64,000 nucleotides of DNA from Clostridiales bacterium (GCA_022801595.1 JAAWSO010000008.1:1-64000), one strand, 5' to 3'; shown: positions 37,076-47,105, counted from the stretch's first letter. Notes: generated from the sequence alone by a model not told the origin. Translations and numbers: made by a program.

Positions 37076-37869
37076 AGTATCACTTCGCTTTCTGGGAGAA
37101 TGGTTCTCTTTTGCTGCTGATAAAGGATCCGTAAACCCTTTAGAAGAAGGGTATCATCATATATAATCTTCCTTTTGCAGAAAGGAATAATCGTTTTCGC
37201 AACTCCACCAGTAGCAAGTACCGTTAGAGGCTGACCAAATTCCCCTTCCATGCGGTCAATGATTCCATCAATCATCGCAGCATTTCCGTATACAATGCCA
37301 CTTTTCATACAATCTACAGTATTTTTTCCAATGAGTTGTTTGGGTTTGTCCAAACTGACATGGGGCAATTGGGAGGTTCGGCTGGCTACTGCTTCCAAGG
37401 TCAGCATTACACCAGGAATGATCATGCCGCCTTGGTAGTGACTGTTTGTGTCAATGACAGAAACAGTCGTGGCAGTACCCATATCAAAGATTAAAATTGG
37501 CTTGGAATATTCCGCAATTGCGGCAATAGCATCCACCGCCAGATCACTGCCCAACTGGTTGGGATTATCCATACAAACGGTCAAATCTGCTTTGGCGCTG
37601 GAGCCTACAATCAATGGAGGAGTTCCAACAACCATTTCCACCGCATCCCGTAGTACTTCGGATAGCTCCGGCACGACCGAGGAGATAATCCCCCCCTCCA
37701 CTTGTCCCAGAGCCATATTCTGTAACCCACAGATATCCCGGATGAGAACGGCATATTCATGGCTAGTTTTACGACGATTGGTAGAAAGCCGGGCAGTAAA
37801 ACAAATTTCCTCATTTGTCATACACCCCAGCACAATATTGGTATTTCCAACGTCCAGTGCAAGTATCAT
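37072..37869 (-). CDS. coaX: Type III pantothenate kinase
   Basis: This 265-residue ASKHA-fold kinase catalyses the first step of coenzyme A synthesis. The phosphate loops are MILALDVGNTNIVLG and LIFDMGTATTVSVID, followed by PGVMLTLEAVASRTSQLPH and VLATGGVAKTII. The type III enzyme uses K+ or NH4+ and is not feedback-inhibited by CoA (family knowledge). It is divergent from coaBC, placing two CoA genes around one intergenic region. It overlaps a FUSC gene by 4 nt. Confidence 0.97.
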   Translation of the reverse strand: MILALDVGNTNIVLGCMTNEEICFTARLSTNRRKTSHEYAVLIRDICGLQNMALGQVEGGIISSVVPELSEVLRDAVEMVVGTPPLIVGSSAKADLTVCMDNPNQLGSDLAVDAIAAIAEYSKPILIFDMGTATTVSVIDTNSHYQGGMIIPGVMLTLEAVASRTSQLPHVSLDKPKQLIGKNTVDCMKSGIVYGNAAMIDGIIDRMEGEFGQPLTVLATGGVAKTIIPFCKRKIIYDDTLLLKGLRILYQQQKRTILPESEVIL

Positions 37870-38144
37870 AGTGATTCACCTACCTAAAAATTTTAGTTTT
37901 CTGTTTTGGTATTTTTTCACAGTTATCTATATTTATTATACTCTTTTCTCTTCTTGCTTTCAAGATTCCTGCTCCTGGCGTTTACATTCGTATCGATTAG
38001 TATATACGAATCCGATAAAAAAATGAGGAATTGTTTGGAAAGAAGATTCGTTCTCTCCAATTTTTATTGATTTGCTTTACGAATGGGGTTCTTTTTGCTA
38101 TCATAAAAACACAAAGAAGATATTACAGGAAAGGTGGTTTTTTC

Positions 38145-39338
38145 TTGCTCACCAATAAAACCGTAATTTTAGGAGTAACCGGCAGTATAGCAGCCTATAA
38201 AACGTCATACATTGCCAGCGGGCTTAAAAAACAGCACTGCGATGTCCATGTTTTAATGACACCCAATGCCACCCATTTTATCAATCCCATTACTTTTGAG
38301 ACATTAACAGGAAATAAGTGCGTTAGTGACACTTTTGACCGCAATTTTGAATTCCAAGTCAACCATGTTTCTTTGGCAAAACGCGCGGATGCGATGCTCA
38401 TTGCGCCTGCCTCCGCTAATGTCATTGCAAAGTTAGCGCATGGGATTGCCGACGATATGCTAACCACTACTGCATTGGCCTGTAAATGCCCAAAAATTAT
38501 TGCTCCGGCGATGAACACCAATATGTACGAAAATCCGATTGTACAGGAAAATATCCAAAAGCTTAAGGATCTTGGCTATATGGTGGTAGAGCCTGCGGTG
38601 GGATATTTGGCCTGCGGTGATACTGGAGCTGGAAAAATGCCGGAGCCAGATATTTTACTTCAATATCTATACCAACAAATTGCTTGTGAAAAAGATATGG
38701 TTGGGTTACATGTTTTAGTCAGTGCTGGCGCGACTCAGGAGGCCCTTGACCCAGTGCGCTACATTACCAATCATTCTACCGGCAAAATGGGCTACGCCAT
38801 TGCCGAGAATGCCATGCGGCGCGGCGCATCCGTCACTTTAGTGACGGGACCTACCACTCTGACTCCTCCCCTCTTTGTAGAGGTTGTGCCCGTTACGAGT
38901 GCAAAGGAAATGCTGGAAGCCATTGCCAACCGGCAAAAGGAACAGGATATTATCATCAAGGCTGCCGCTGTTGCGGATTATTGCCCTGCTGTTGTCAGTG
39001 AACAAAAAATAAAAAAAACAGAGGGAAATACTCAAATTCCGCTGATCCGAACCACAGATATCCTCCAATATTTAGGGGATCACCGAGTAGAGGGACAGTT
39101 TCTTTGTGGCTTCTCCATGGAAACGGAAAACCTTCTGGAAAATTCCAGAAAGAAATTAGAGAAGAAGAAGATTGATATGATTGTAGCCAATCACTTACAG
39201 GAGCCAGATGCTGGCTTTGGAGTGGATACCAATCGCGTGATTATTTTGACTAAAGACAAAGAAATTTCGCTCCCTCTCTTATCAAAATCAGAAATAGCAT
39301 CCCATATTTTAACCGAAATTCTTGCCTGCCGAGGGTAA
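38145..39338 (+). CDS. coaBC: Bifunctional phosphopantothenoylcysteine decarboxylase/synthetase
   Basis: The start chosen is TTG at 38145, behind AAAGGTGG; the upstream reading is hydrophobic, unlike the family. The 397 residues comprise CoaC and then CoaB. CoaC (about 1-185) has LGVTGSIAAYKTSYIASGLK, the catalytic His in QVNHVSLAKRAD, APAMNTNMYENP and the proton-donor Cys in GYLACGDTGAGKMPEP. CoaB has VSAGATQEALDPVRYITNHS and FLCGFSMETENLLE. It makes 4'-phosphopantetheine. It is divergent from coaX and ends at a double hairpin. Confidence 0.96.
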   Translation: MLTNKTVILGVTGSIAAYKTSYIASGLKKQHCDVHVLMTPNATHFINPITFETLTGNKCVSDTFDRNFEFQVNHVSLAKRADAMLIAPASANVIAKLAHGIADDMLTTTALACKCPKIIAPAMNTNMYENPIVQENIQKLKDLGYMVVEPAVGYLACGDTGAGKMPEPDILLQYLYQQIACEKDMVGLHVLVSAGATQEALDPVRYITNHSTGKMGYAIAENAMRRGASVTLVTGPTTLTPPLFVEVVPVTSAKEMLEAIANRQKEQDIIIKAAAVADYCPAVVSEQKIKKTEGNTQIPLIRTTDILQYLGDHRVEGQFLCGFSMETENLLENSRKKLEKKKIDMIVANHLQEPDAGFGVDTNRVIILTKDKEISLPLLSKSEIASHILTEILACRG

Positions 39339-39390
39339 TCGTTCAGCAGGCAAGAAAAAAGGCTTCCATCGCATACGATGGAAGCCTTTC
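39321..39390. terminator. Two adjacent terminator hairpins
   Basis: CTTGCCTGC/GCAGGCAAG (39321-39354), followed by A6, serves the minus strand. GGCTTCCATCG/CGATGGAAGCC plus TTTCT (39361-39390) serves coaBC. They separate convergent coaBC and tetR. Confidence 0.75.
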
Positions 39391-39415
39391 TGTTAGTTAG
39401 AACACTTTTGCATGG

Positions 39416-40036
39416 TTAGGATGTTGACTGCATTCCGCGTTTTAAAATCTCAACTTTATCGGAAAACTGTCTACAAGCGGTATCATAGTCTAAATTACAA
39501 CGCATGGCCTTTGCAAGTTGATTTCGAATCAGCATAATGCACAGTTCAATGATGTTATCTAAATCACTTTCCTGTTCCAAACGTAAATAGTCTGTATTGA
39601 CCAATTTACCGATCATTTTTGCAAATACACCCTCTTGCAAATGATGATTCCGTTGATATTCAAACAGATTGCCGTCCACGCCTGGATGCAGATTGCGAAA
39701 GGTCATTTTTAAGTAATTGCTGTGATCAGCCAGGCACTGACTCAGGAGCGCCTGATAAAATTGCTTCATTGAGACAAATAAATCGCCCTGGTGTTTCTGG
39801 AAAATATCCTGGATATACGCATAAAATTTATCCCGATATTCCTGCATTAAATAATCCCCAAGATCATCTTTTCCGTCAAAATATGCATAGAAACTCCCCC
39901 GCGGAATTCCTGCCGCTTCCACAATGTTTTTAACCGATACTTGACTGGAAGGTACACGGGCATATTCCTGCATGGCGGCTTTTAAAATCTTTTCTTTTTT
40001 CTCCGCAGGAAGCCGAAGAAAGGTTTGTGTAGGCAT
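39416..40036 (-). CDS. TetR-family regulator of FUSC exporter genes
   Basis: The 206-residue regulator has an N-terminal HTH (MPTQTFLRLPAEKKEKILKA, VKNIVEAAGIPRGSFYAYFD). The long C-terminal ligand domain is like those in clostridial TetR proteins next to membrane transporters. It lies 32 bp downstream of the FUSC gene at 40069 and is probably cotranscribed with it. The paired palindromes in that gene's promoter (42008-42045) are likely its operators, giving autoregulated derepression by an exported compound. Ligand not known. Confidence 0.88.
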   Translation of the reverse strand: MPTQTFLRLPAEKKEKILKAAMQEYARVPSSQVSVKNIVEAAGIPRGSFYAYFDGKDDLGDYLMQEYRDKFYAYIQDIFQKHQGDLFVSMKQFYQALLSQCLADHSNYLKMTFRNLHPGVDGNLFEYQRNHHLQEGVFAKMIGKLVNTDYLRLEQESDLDNIIELCIMLIRNQLAKAMRCNLDYDTACRQFSDKVEILKRGMQSTS

Positions 40037-40068
40037 AGAAAAGATCCCTCCTTTTATATCTCCTAAAA

Positions 40069-41964
40069 TTACGGTTTCGCTGGCTCTAAAAAAGCGGAAA
40101 CGTATTCTGGCCCTTGTTTCATCTCCGACAGGATTTCTGTGAGACTCAGCAAAAGCAATTTTTGATGATCTTCCGACAGCGTGTTGAATGTTTCGATCTG
40201 GTCGTTCTTTTCTTGAATTAAGGATATCCCTTGCATGATTTCTTGTTTCGAAATTTTCTGGGTATTCAGATCATGTAACATCAGCAGAATTCGGATGGTC
40301 CATTCCTGCTCATGCATCAGATATTGATCAATTTCTGGACTTTTTACATATTGGTTAGTGGTTCTGATTTTTTGATTGGCCGTGCGGATTTTCATCACAA
40401 TTTGACGCATCGATTCATAGGTTCCATTGGGATTGAGCATCTCTTGAAGCAGTTTATCATTAAGCAATACCGAGGTTTGTATATGCTTTTTCATGGAATC
40501 TCCCAGCTTTCTTGGGAAAATCAAGCGGTCTACCAACATCAGTACAATACAAGCAATCGCTACATAACCAAAACGATAAACGGACAGGTTTGCAACGGTA
40601 TCGCGAGCGCTGATAACACCCATAACAAGGGACATCAAACTGCCATAGATAACCGTAAAATTGAACTGTAGGAACATATCTCCGATTACGATAAAAGCTA
40701 CCAAGATTAAAACATGGAGCCATAACATATCGGTAATGGAGAAAGAAATAAAGAACATAACCACCGCATAGAACGTATGCAGCAAGCGCCCGCGTCCGGC
40801 TTTGGTATTCAGCTCTACATAAGGCTGGGTAGCAATTACGATGGTCAAAGGCAGCATATAGCCGGAAGGAAGCTGAAAAATTTCCACAAACATGACACCT
40901 AATGCGGCAAGAATGGCGGTTTTGGAAGCGAAGATAACATTATAAATATTAAAGTATGCCTTCACACGATCCCAGAATGTAATCTTGGTTTCCTGAGTAT
41001 CGTTTTCTTCTACTTCCCCTTTTAAAAAGGTTTCCACTTCTTCTTTTAATTCATAGGCCACATAGTTGTTTCCAATTTGCTGATAGAATCCATGCAGCTT
41101 TTCCCGTAGGGTTTCCCGATCCGTTTGTTTGTTTTCATACAGGGAGATGGCTTCCAAAAGATCCTTAAGAGCCTGATAGGTAACTTCGTCCAGCTGGCCG
41201 TTTCCTTGGGTGTAGAATTCCGTGAGAATTCGGTTGATTTGTTTGAGGATCATTACAATTTTTAAATAATACCGGTCGTCCTGCCATTTTTTCATTTGGG
41301 ATAATCGAGCATCCATGGTACTGCTGATTCCCACCAAGTATTTGGAGATCATCCCTCCCCGTTGCTTGATTTTGTCTATGTCTTCCCCAACAGCAATGGC
41401 ATTCACCTGTTGGTTCATCAGTTCAATGGTTTCGTTGATTTTCTTAACAATCTTTTTTCGGAATTTATTTTTGTTGAGCAGCATTTGCAGCAGCATAATC
41501 AACAAAGCGCTGCCAGCCAGAATGGACAGGCGAATCACCAGATCAATTCCAGTGACAGGGTAATACAGCATCATAACGAAATTAAGAAGAAATGGCAAAT
41601 AAATACTTTGCTTTTCATCGGAGGTAAAAATGTACACGATTAGGAATACCACACCAAGGGTCACCAAGACCATAGCGACGCTATGTAGATTTGCCACAAA
41701 CGCTAAGGCTCCCAGTCCTACCTGTACCACAAAAAATAAGATGGTGTTTTTGATGGGCTGAACGCTATAATCGTTTTTGAGGGTCATCAGTACCGCAATC
41801 AAACACATGCTGGTAACCAACGCATTGTTGGTACCAATGACCGGCATGAGAGCGATCATCAAACCAATCACGACCACAATCATAATTAAGTTTGTGAGCA
41901 TTTCTTTGCGGATTCCAAACTTAAATTGGAAAGGAAATTTCTTTTTTTGTTTTGTTTCTTCCAT
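40069..41964 (-). CDS. FUSC-family membrane protein under TetR control
   Basis: The 631 residues start at ATG (41964), with AAGGAG 13 nt upstream. An N-terminal helix bundle (MLTNLIMIVVVIGLMIALMP, TILFFVVQVGLGALAFVANL) and a second bundle (SKTAILAALGVMFVEIFQLP, HTFYAVVMFFISFSITDMLW) flank helical cytosolic regions. The architecture is the same as the protein at 35144 but the sequence is clearly different, so these are distant paralogues. The tetR gene follows directly, and a YhgE/Pip protein lies upstream. An envelope or efflux function is inferred. Confidence 0.85.
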   Translation of the reverse strand: MEETKQKKKFPFQFKFGIRKEMLTNLIMIVVVIGLMIALMPVIGTNNALVTSMCLIAVLMTLKNDYSVQPIKNTILFFVVQVGLGALAFVANLHSVAMVLVTLGVVFLIVYIFTSDEKQSIYLPFLLNFVMMLYYPVTGIDLVIRLSILAGSALLIMLLQMLLNKNKFRKKIVKKINETIELMNQQVNAIAVGEDIDKIKQRGGMISKYLVGISSTMDARLSQMKKWQDDRYYLKIVMILKQINRILTEFYTQGNGQLDEVTYQALKDLLEAISLYENKQTDRETLREKLHGFYQQIGNNYVAYELKEEVETFLKGEVEENDTQETKITFWDRVKAYFNIYNVIFASKTAILAALGVMFVEIFQLPSGYMLPLTIVIATQPYVELNTKAGRGRLLHTFYAVVMFFISFSITDMLWLHVLILVAFIVIGDMFLQFNFTVIYGSLMSLVMGVISARDTVANLSVYRFGYVAIACIVLMLVDRLIFPRKLGDSMKKHIQTSVLLNDKLLQEMLNPNGTYESMRQIVMKIRTANQKIRTTNQYVKSPEIDQYLMHEQEWTIRILLMLHDLNTQKISKQEIMQGISLIQEKNDQIETFNTLSEDHQKLLLLSLTEILSEMKQGPEYVSAFLEPAKP

Positions 41965-42007
41965 GGCAACACACACTCCTTTATAAAAATAAATAAAAAC
42001 ATCCAAA

Positions 42008-42045
42008 ATGACACTGTGTCATTATAATACATGACATTGTGTCAT
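42008..42045 (-). promoter_or_regulatory. Promoter with two TetR-type palindromes
   Basis: ATGACACTGTGTCAT (42008-42022) is a perfect palindrome; ATGACATTGTGTCAT (42031-42045) differs at one base pair. On the minus strand TTGACA (just right of 42045) and TATTAT (17-bp spacer) place one palindrome in the spacer and the other over the start, 23 bp centre to centre. Confidence 0.8.
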
Positions 42046-42075
42046 CTGTCAAGGTTTTTTCAATTTTTTTAAAAA

Positions 42076-42118
42076 ATAGAAAAAACTGCCTGTAGGTACC
42101 CCATACAGACAGTTTTCA
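42076..42118 (-). terminator. Terminator after the YhgE/Pip gene
   Basis: On the minus strand AACTGTCTGTA and TACAGGCAGTT pair around GGGGTACC-type loop sequence, followed by TTTTC and a T-rich run. Confidence 0.7.
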
Positions 42119-42120
42119 GT

Positions 42121-44709
42121 TTATGACTGGGAAATCGTTTCCAGTGCCTTCGATTCTTTGGTAACTTCAGGAAGCTCCTTTTGTTTTTGTCTATTATTTT
42201 TTTCTTTGCGTTGTTTGAGAATCGCCAGAATGAGTGTAAGTCCAGTAAAGGCTGCAAAGAAAATCGAAAGAATGCATGCATTCTGCCAAGCATAAGCCAT
42301 ATTGTTTCCGCTGACTACTTCCTTCAGCATTTGAATGGAGTAGCTCATCGGGACAAAATGGTTGACAAATTGGAAGAATGACGGGGTCATTTCCACTGGG
42401 AATGTACCTCCTGTGGAGGTTAACTGCAAGACGAGGAAGATCATAGCCAGCAGTTTTCCTACATCTCCCAAATGGACAATAAAGAATTGGATCATTGCCA
42501 TAAAAGTCAAGGAGGTTAACAGAAGGCCAGCGTAAAAACCAAGAACATGGTTGATTTGCAAACCAAGTCCCAAATGAACCACAACGCCAACTAACATAGC
42601 TTGTGCTAGACCGAGACCAAAAAAGATTCCCATCCGTAAAATGCGGCGGTTTGAATCTGGAGACAGAACTTTCATCCGTTTGTTCAGATCTAGGTAGACG
42701 CTAAGCATCATGGTCAGTCCGCCTGTCCACAGAGATACACACAGAAAATACGGCGCAAAGGCACTTCCGTAGTTCTCCACCGGATCGTACGGTTTTGCTT
42801 CTGTAGCAACGGAATTGGCAGTAAAGTTTGCCAAACCATCAGTTGCTTTCAGTTTTTCTTTGGTGGAATCAATGGATTCGGTCACACTGCTTTGAGCGGT
42901 TTGAATGCCTTCACTCAGTTGGCTGGAACCGTCCTTTGCATCGGACAAGCCGCTTTCCAATGTTTTGGAACCATCATACAATTGGGAAGATCCAGATTGC
43001 AATTTTACTAGAGCTGTATTGAGGGAGTCTACACCATTCTGCAATTCACCCAGTTGGGAAGTACTATCCACCAAGGTTTTGGTGCCATTAGCAACTTGCA
43101 GGCTGCCCGCTGTCAATTGATTTGTTGCGGATTTCAGATCACCAAGGCCATTTTGTAGACTTTGGGAGCCGTCATATAGCTGAGCAGAACCCGATTGCAG
43201 TTGCAGCATAGCGCTGTTTAGGGAATTTACTCCATCTTGCAGTTGGCCCATCTGGGAGGTACCTGCCATTAAGGCACCGGTTCCCTCTGTCAAAGTTTTT
43301 CCGCCAGCATTTAAAGTTTTCAAACCACTGGTCAAATCAGAAATACCGTTTTGAAGCTCGGTTAGTTTGCTTCTGCTGTCATTCAATTCTTCTGCGCCTT
43401 GGCTTACTTTCGAAGCTCCAGCAGACAACTCTTTACCTTTTTGCGCTAATACAGAACCAGTGCCCTGCAACGTGTCCAGCTCAACCAGCTTGGCTTTGAG
43501 TGTGTTTGCTGTATCCGAATTTCCGAGTCCTGCCGCTTCCAATTGATCCAATTGGTCTTGAAATTGCTGCTTTACTTGGCGAATCAAATCATCCACAGCA
43601 CCAGTATATTGTTGAATTCCAGCCGCATATTCCGCTGATTTATCAGCTAAATTACCGGCTCCAGTATTTAATGTTTTTAGTCCATCTTTCAGGTCATCCA
43701 GTTTTTTCGCACCTGTGTTTAGTTCTTTTGCTCCATCATAAGCATCATTCAGACCATTCGCAAGCTCTTTCGCACCATCATCTAGCGCTTTCACGCCTTC
43801 CGTCAGAGTCGGTAGCTTTTCCGTTGCGTCCTTGAGCGTTTGCACTCCTTCACTTGCTTTAGTCAAACCATCGGATAGTGTCCCCATATTTTCGGTCAAC
43901 TCTTTGGAACCATCATATAGCTTTGCAGTTCCGTTGTCGGTTTGGGTCAATCCATCTGCCAATTGATTGGCTCCGTCATTTAGGGTTTTTACCCCGTCTA
44001 CTAAAGTTGGTAGTTTTTGGGTAGCGTCACTCAGGGTTTGAGAACCAGCTTGTGCTTGGGTTAACCCATTGTTCAGTACTCCTAGGTTTTCGGACAAGTT
44101 TTTGGAGCCGTCCAACAACTGGGATACTCCTTGATCCAACTTGGCGCCACCTTCGTCCAATTGAAGCAACCCGTCGTTCAGAGTGGAGAGTTGTTCTGGA
44201 ACTTGATTCAACTGATCGGTTAATTGCCCGGTGATTTCTTCGGTTACCGAAGCACGAATATTGTTTTCCAGCGTAGACATGGCACTTTTCAAAATCGTCG
44301 TTGCGATGTAATTGCGCTTTTCATTGCTGGAATAGGTAATGGTAGCCGGTGTTTTTTCCACCGTTTGCGCAGAGGCAATACTGCTGGAAAAATTGGTTGG
44401 AATATCAATCACAGCATAATATTGATTTCCAGATTCCAATCCGGCTTCCGCTTCCTCGGCACTGACAAAGTTCCAGTCCAAAGTTTTGTTTTCTTCTAGG
44501 TTTTTGACCAACTCCTCTCCCATATTCTTAAACTCCCCGTTGATTTCTGCACCTTGGTCCTGGTTGACTACAGCAACTGGAAGAAGATCCAGCTTCCCAT
44601 ATGCATCCCATACCGATGCCAAGTAAACACCGCCATAGATCATTGGGATGATCAAAACACCAAAAATCAAGGTAGCACATTTGAGGATTTTACTTTTCTT
44701 TGTTTGCAT
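42121..44709 (-). CDS. YhgE/Pip-family membrane protein with heptad-like repeat stalk
   Basis: This 862-residue protein has one N-terminal membrane helix (ATLIFGVLIIPMIYGGVYLA), the extracellular YhgE/Pip head (LPVAVVNQDQGAEING, YYAVIDIPTNFSSSI) and a stalk (about 165-650). The stalk is built of repeated L-x-x-G-x-x-x-L units such as LYDGSKELTENMGTLSDGLT, several ~55-residue blocks being near copies. Five C-terminal helices follow (about 675-835). The family includes the phage infection protein of lactococci and EsaA-like type VII secretion partners. No other type VII genes are here. Length is normal for the family. Confidence 0.88.
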   Translation of the reverse strand: MQTKKSKILKCATLIFGVLIIPMIYGGVYLASVWDAYGKLDLLPVAVVNQDQGAEINGEFKNMGEELVKNLEENKTLDWNFVSAEEAEAGLESGNQYYAVIDIPTNFSSSIASAQTVEKTPATITYSSNEKRNYIATTILKSAMSTLENNIRASVTEEITGQLTDQLNQVPEQLSTLNDGLLQLDEGGAKLDQGVSQLLDGSKNLSENLGVLNNGLTQAQAGSQTLSDATQKLPTLVDGVKTLNDGANQLADGLTQTDNGTAKLYDGSKELTENMGTLSDGLTKASEGVQTLKDATEKLPTLTEGVKALDDGAKELANGLNDAYDGAKELNTGAKKLDDLKDGLKTLNTGAGNLADKSAEYAAGIQQYTGAVDDLIRQVKQQFQDQLDQLEAAGLGNSDTANTLKAKLVELDTLQGTGSVLAQKGKELSAGASKVSQGAEELNDSRSKLTELQNGISDLTSGLKTLNAGGKTLTEGTGALMAGTSQMGQLQDGVNSLNSAMLQLQSGSAQLYDGSQSLQNGLGDLKSATNQLTAGSLQVANGTKTLVDSTSQLGELQNGVDSLNTALVKLQSGSSQLYDGSKTLESGLSDAKDGSSQLSEGIQTAQSSVTESIDSTKEKLKATDGLANFTANSVATEAKPYDPVENYGSAFAPYFLCVSLWTGGLTMMLSVYLDLNKRMKVLSPDSNRRILRMGIFFGLGLAQAMLVGVVVHLGLGLQINHVLGFYAGLLLTSLTFMAMIQFFIVHLGDVGKLLAMIFLVLQLTSTGGTFPVEMTPSFFQFVNHFVPMSYSIQMLKEVVSGNNMAYAWQNACILSIFFAAFTGLTLILAILKQRKEKNNRQKQKELPEVTKESKALETISQS

Positions 44710-44852
44710 TTTGGAACCGTTCCTTTCTCATAGATTCATGCCTGTTCTCAAGATATCATAAAAAAAGAAACCTGTATTTAGACAAAGTCCCCAAACTGTC
44801 TATGATTCCAACATAACCAAGAAATTGTATAACAATACCGATCCTTCTTCGA

Positions 44853-44882
44853 TTGTACATCCTGTTTGATTCGTGCTATAAT
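44853..44882 (+). promoter_or_regulatory. tex promoter
   Basis: TTGTAC (44853-44858), an 18-bp spacer and TATAAT (44877-44882) lie 39 bp before the tex start codon. Confidence 0.65.
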
Positions 44883-44921
44883 TTTGGATAAGTCTTGAAA
44901 ATTTGGAAAGGATTATTTTTT

Positions 44922-47066
44922 ATGAATCTGACTTCTGCATTAGCAACCCAATTTCAGCTTCAGGAGTGGCAAGTGGAACAGGTTGTCACCCTTCTGGAAG
45001 AAGGAAATACCATTCCCTTCATTGCACGTTATCGAAAAGAAGCGCACGGTTCCCTGGATGACCAAACCATTCGGGAACTGTCCGAACGTTTGGATTATCT
45101 CCGTTCTTTAGAAAAAAGGAAGGAAGAAGTTTCTCACTTGATTGGAGAAACTGGTCATTTGACCGAGGATGTAGCAGCCGCCTTGGAACAAGCAGCAACG
45201 CTTTCAGAAATTGATGACATCTATCGCCCTTATCGCCCGAAACGAAAAACACGGGCATCCATTGCCAAGGCAAAGGGACTAGAACCACTGGCAGACCTGC
45301 TTTTGGAGCAGAATCCCCGCATTGATCCGGTTAAGGAAGCAGCGACTTATTGCAGTGAGGAACAGGAGGTCGCAACGGCAGAAGACGCTTTAGCTGGTGC
45401 CCAAGATATCCTGGCAGAAAGAATGTCAGACGACCCAAGTATTCGTAAGCGGCTGCGTGTTGTAGCCTTTGCGCAAGGATTGGTACAGTCAAAAGCAACG
45501 AATCCAGAAGAGGATTCGGTTTATGCGCAATATTATACATTCAGCCAGCCAGCTGAAAAAATTGCCGGTCATCGGGTGTTGGCCATGGATCGTGGTGAAC
45601 GGGAAGGCTTTTTAAAAGTGTCGATTGAATTGGAGAAAGAAAAAGGGCTGCAAATTCTTTTCTCTTCTTTTGTAAAAGGAAATTCTGCTTCCACCCAATA
45701 CGTGCGTCAAGCAGCAGAAGATTCCTATTCCCGCTTGATCTTCCCCTCCATCGAGCGGGAAATCCGGGCTGCTCTTACGGAACAAGCTTCCGAGCAGGCC
45801 ATCAAAGTATTTGCGGTGAACCTCCGTCAGCTTTTGATGCAACCACCAGTAAAAGGCAGGGTTACGATTGGCCTGGACCCTGGTTATCGGACAGGCTGCA
45901 AGATAGCGGTGGTAGATGCAACCGGACGTGTTTTGGATACTGGCGTGATCTATCCGACCCACTCTAAGGCTAAGATCGAAGAGGCGAAACGTATCTTACG
46001 GATGTTAATTGAAAAGCATCAAGCCACCGTAATCGCAATTGGAAATGGAACAGCTTCTCGGGAAACCGAACGGTTTACTGTGGAGATAATCGCAGAAATG
46101 AAAGGGTATCCGGTCCAATACATGATTGTCAGCGAGGCGGGCGCATCTGTATATTCTGCATCCAAGTTAGCTGCTGAGGAATTTCCTGATTTTGACGTCA
46201 CCCTACGTAGCGCGGTTTCCATTGCCCGACGGCTCCAGGATCCTTTGGCTGAGCTGGTTAAAATTGATCCCAAGGCAATTGGAGTCGGACAATATCAGCA
46301 TGATATGCCGAAAAAGCGGATGGACGAGGCTCTAGGCGGCGTCGTGGAGGATTGCGTGAATACCGTGGGGGTGGATTTGAATACCGCTTCCCCTTCCCTT
46401 TTGGAGCAGATAGCAGGCATCAGTGGAGCTGTTTCCAAAAATATTGTGGCTTATCGAGAAGAAAATGGTGCATTCCAATCTCGCAAGGAGCTAAAAAAAG
46501 TTCCCAAGCTAGGGCCAAAAGCCTTTGAACAATGCGCCGGTTTCCTGCGGATCAGCGAAAGCGAGAATATTTTGGACAATACGGCTGTACATCCGGAATC
46601 TTATGAAGCAGCAGAAGCTTTACTATCCCTTTGTGGATACCAGCCGAAGGATTTGGCCAGCAAACCGGAGGGCTTGAAAGAAAAGCTGGAGGTTTTGAAT
46701 CTTTCGGCCGCTTCCGAGCAGCTTGGCGTTGGTGTACCAACTCTGGAGGATATTCGAAAGGAATTGCTGCGGCCTGGCCGAGATCCTCGAGAAGAACTGC
46801 CTCCCCCCCTGCTGCGTACGGATGTGTTGGAAATGAAAGATCTAAAGCCTGGCATGGAGTTGGACGGTACCGTTCGCAATGTCATTGACTTCGGCGCTTT
46901 TGTGGATATTGGCGTCCATCAGGATGGCTTGGTTCATCTTTCTCAAATTTGTGATCGCTATATCAAGCATCCAAGCGAGATAGTAAAGGTAGGCGATATT
47001 GTTCATGTTACGGTACTTTCGGTAGATTTAGAGAAAAAACGGATTTCCCTCACCATGAAAAAATAA
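44922..47066 (+). CDS. tex: Tex-family RNA-binding transcription accessory protein
   Basis: The 714 residues start at ATG behind GGAAAGGA; an earlier ATG lacks a site. The domain order is a helical N-region (FIARYRKEAHGSLDDQTIRE), the YqgF/RNase H-like domain (RVTIGLDPGYRTGCKIAVVD), tandem helix-hairpin-helix motifs (LEQIAGISGAVSKNIVAYRE, VPKLGPKAFEQCAGFLRI) and a C-terminal S1 domain (LDGTVRNVIDFGAFVDIGVH). It binds nucleic acids and acts with the transcription/translation machinery. Monocistronic, divergent from the YhgE gene. Confidence 0.97.
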   Translation: MNLTSALATQFQLQEWQVEQVVTLLEEGNTIPFIARYRKEAHGSLDDQTIRELSERLDYLRSLEKRKEEVSHLIGETGHLTEDVAAALEQAATLSEIDDIYRPYRPKRKTRASIAKAKGLEPLADLLLEQNPRIDPVKEAATYCSEEQEVATAEDALAGAQDILAERMSDDPSIRKRLRVVAFAQGLVQSKATNPEEDSVYAQYYTFSQPAEKIAGHRVLAMDRGEREGFLKVSIELEKEKGLQILFSSFVKGNSASTQYVRQAAEDSYSRLIFPSIEREIRAALTEQASEQAIKVFAVNLRQLLMQPPVKGRVTIGLDPGYRTGCKIAVVDATGRVLDTGVIYPTHSKAKIEEAKRILRMLIEKHQATVIAIGNGTASRETERFTVEIIAEMKGYPVQYMIVSEAGASVYSASKLAAEEFPDFDVTLRSAVSIARRLQDPLAELVKIDPKAIGVGQYQHDMPKKRMDEALGGVVEDCVNTVGVDLNTASPSLLEQIAGISGAVSKNIVAYREENGAFQSRKELKKVPKLGPKAFEQCAGFLRISESENILDNTAVHPESYEAAEALLSLCGYQPKDLASKPEGLKEKLEVLNLSAASEQLGVGVPTLEDIRKELLRPGRDPREELPPPLLRTDVLEMKDLKPGMELDGTVRNVIDFGAFVDIGVHQDGLVHLSQICDRYIKHPSEIVKVGDIVHVTVLSVDLEKKRISLTMKK

Positions 47067-47105
47067 ACAAAAAATAAAAAAATAAAAAAGAAATGGTAAA
47101 ATCTC

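Noticed and set aside
42760-44220. CRISPR-like array because of regular repeats
   Set aside because: The repeats are in-frame protein-coding blocks of a coiled stalk with no uniform spacer/repeat structure and no cas genes anywhere in the window.
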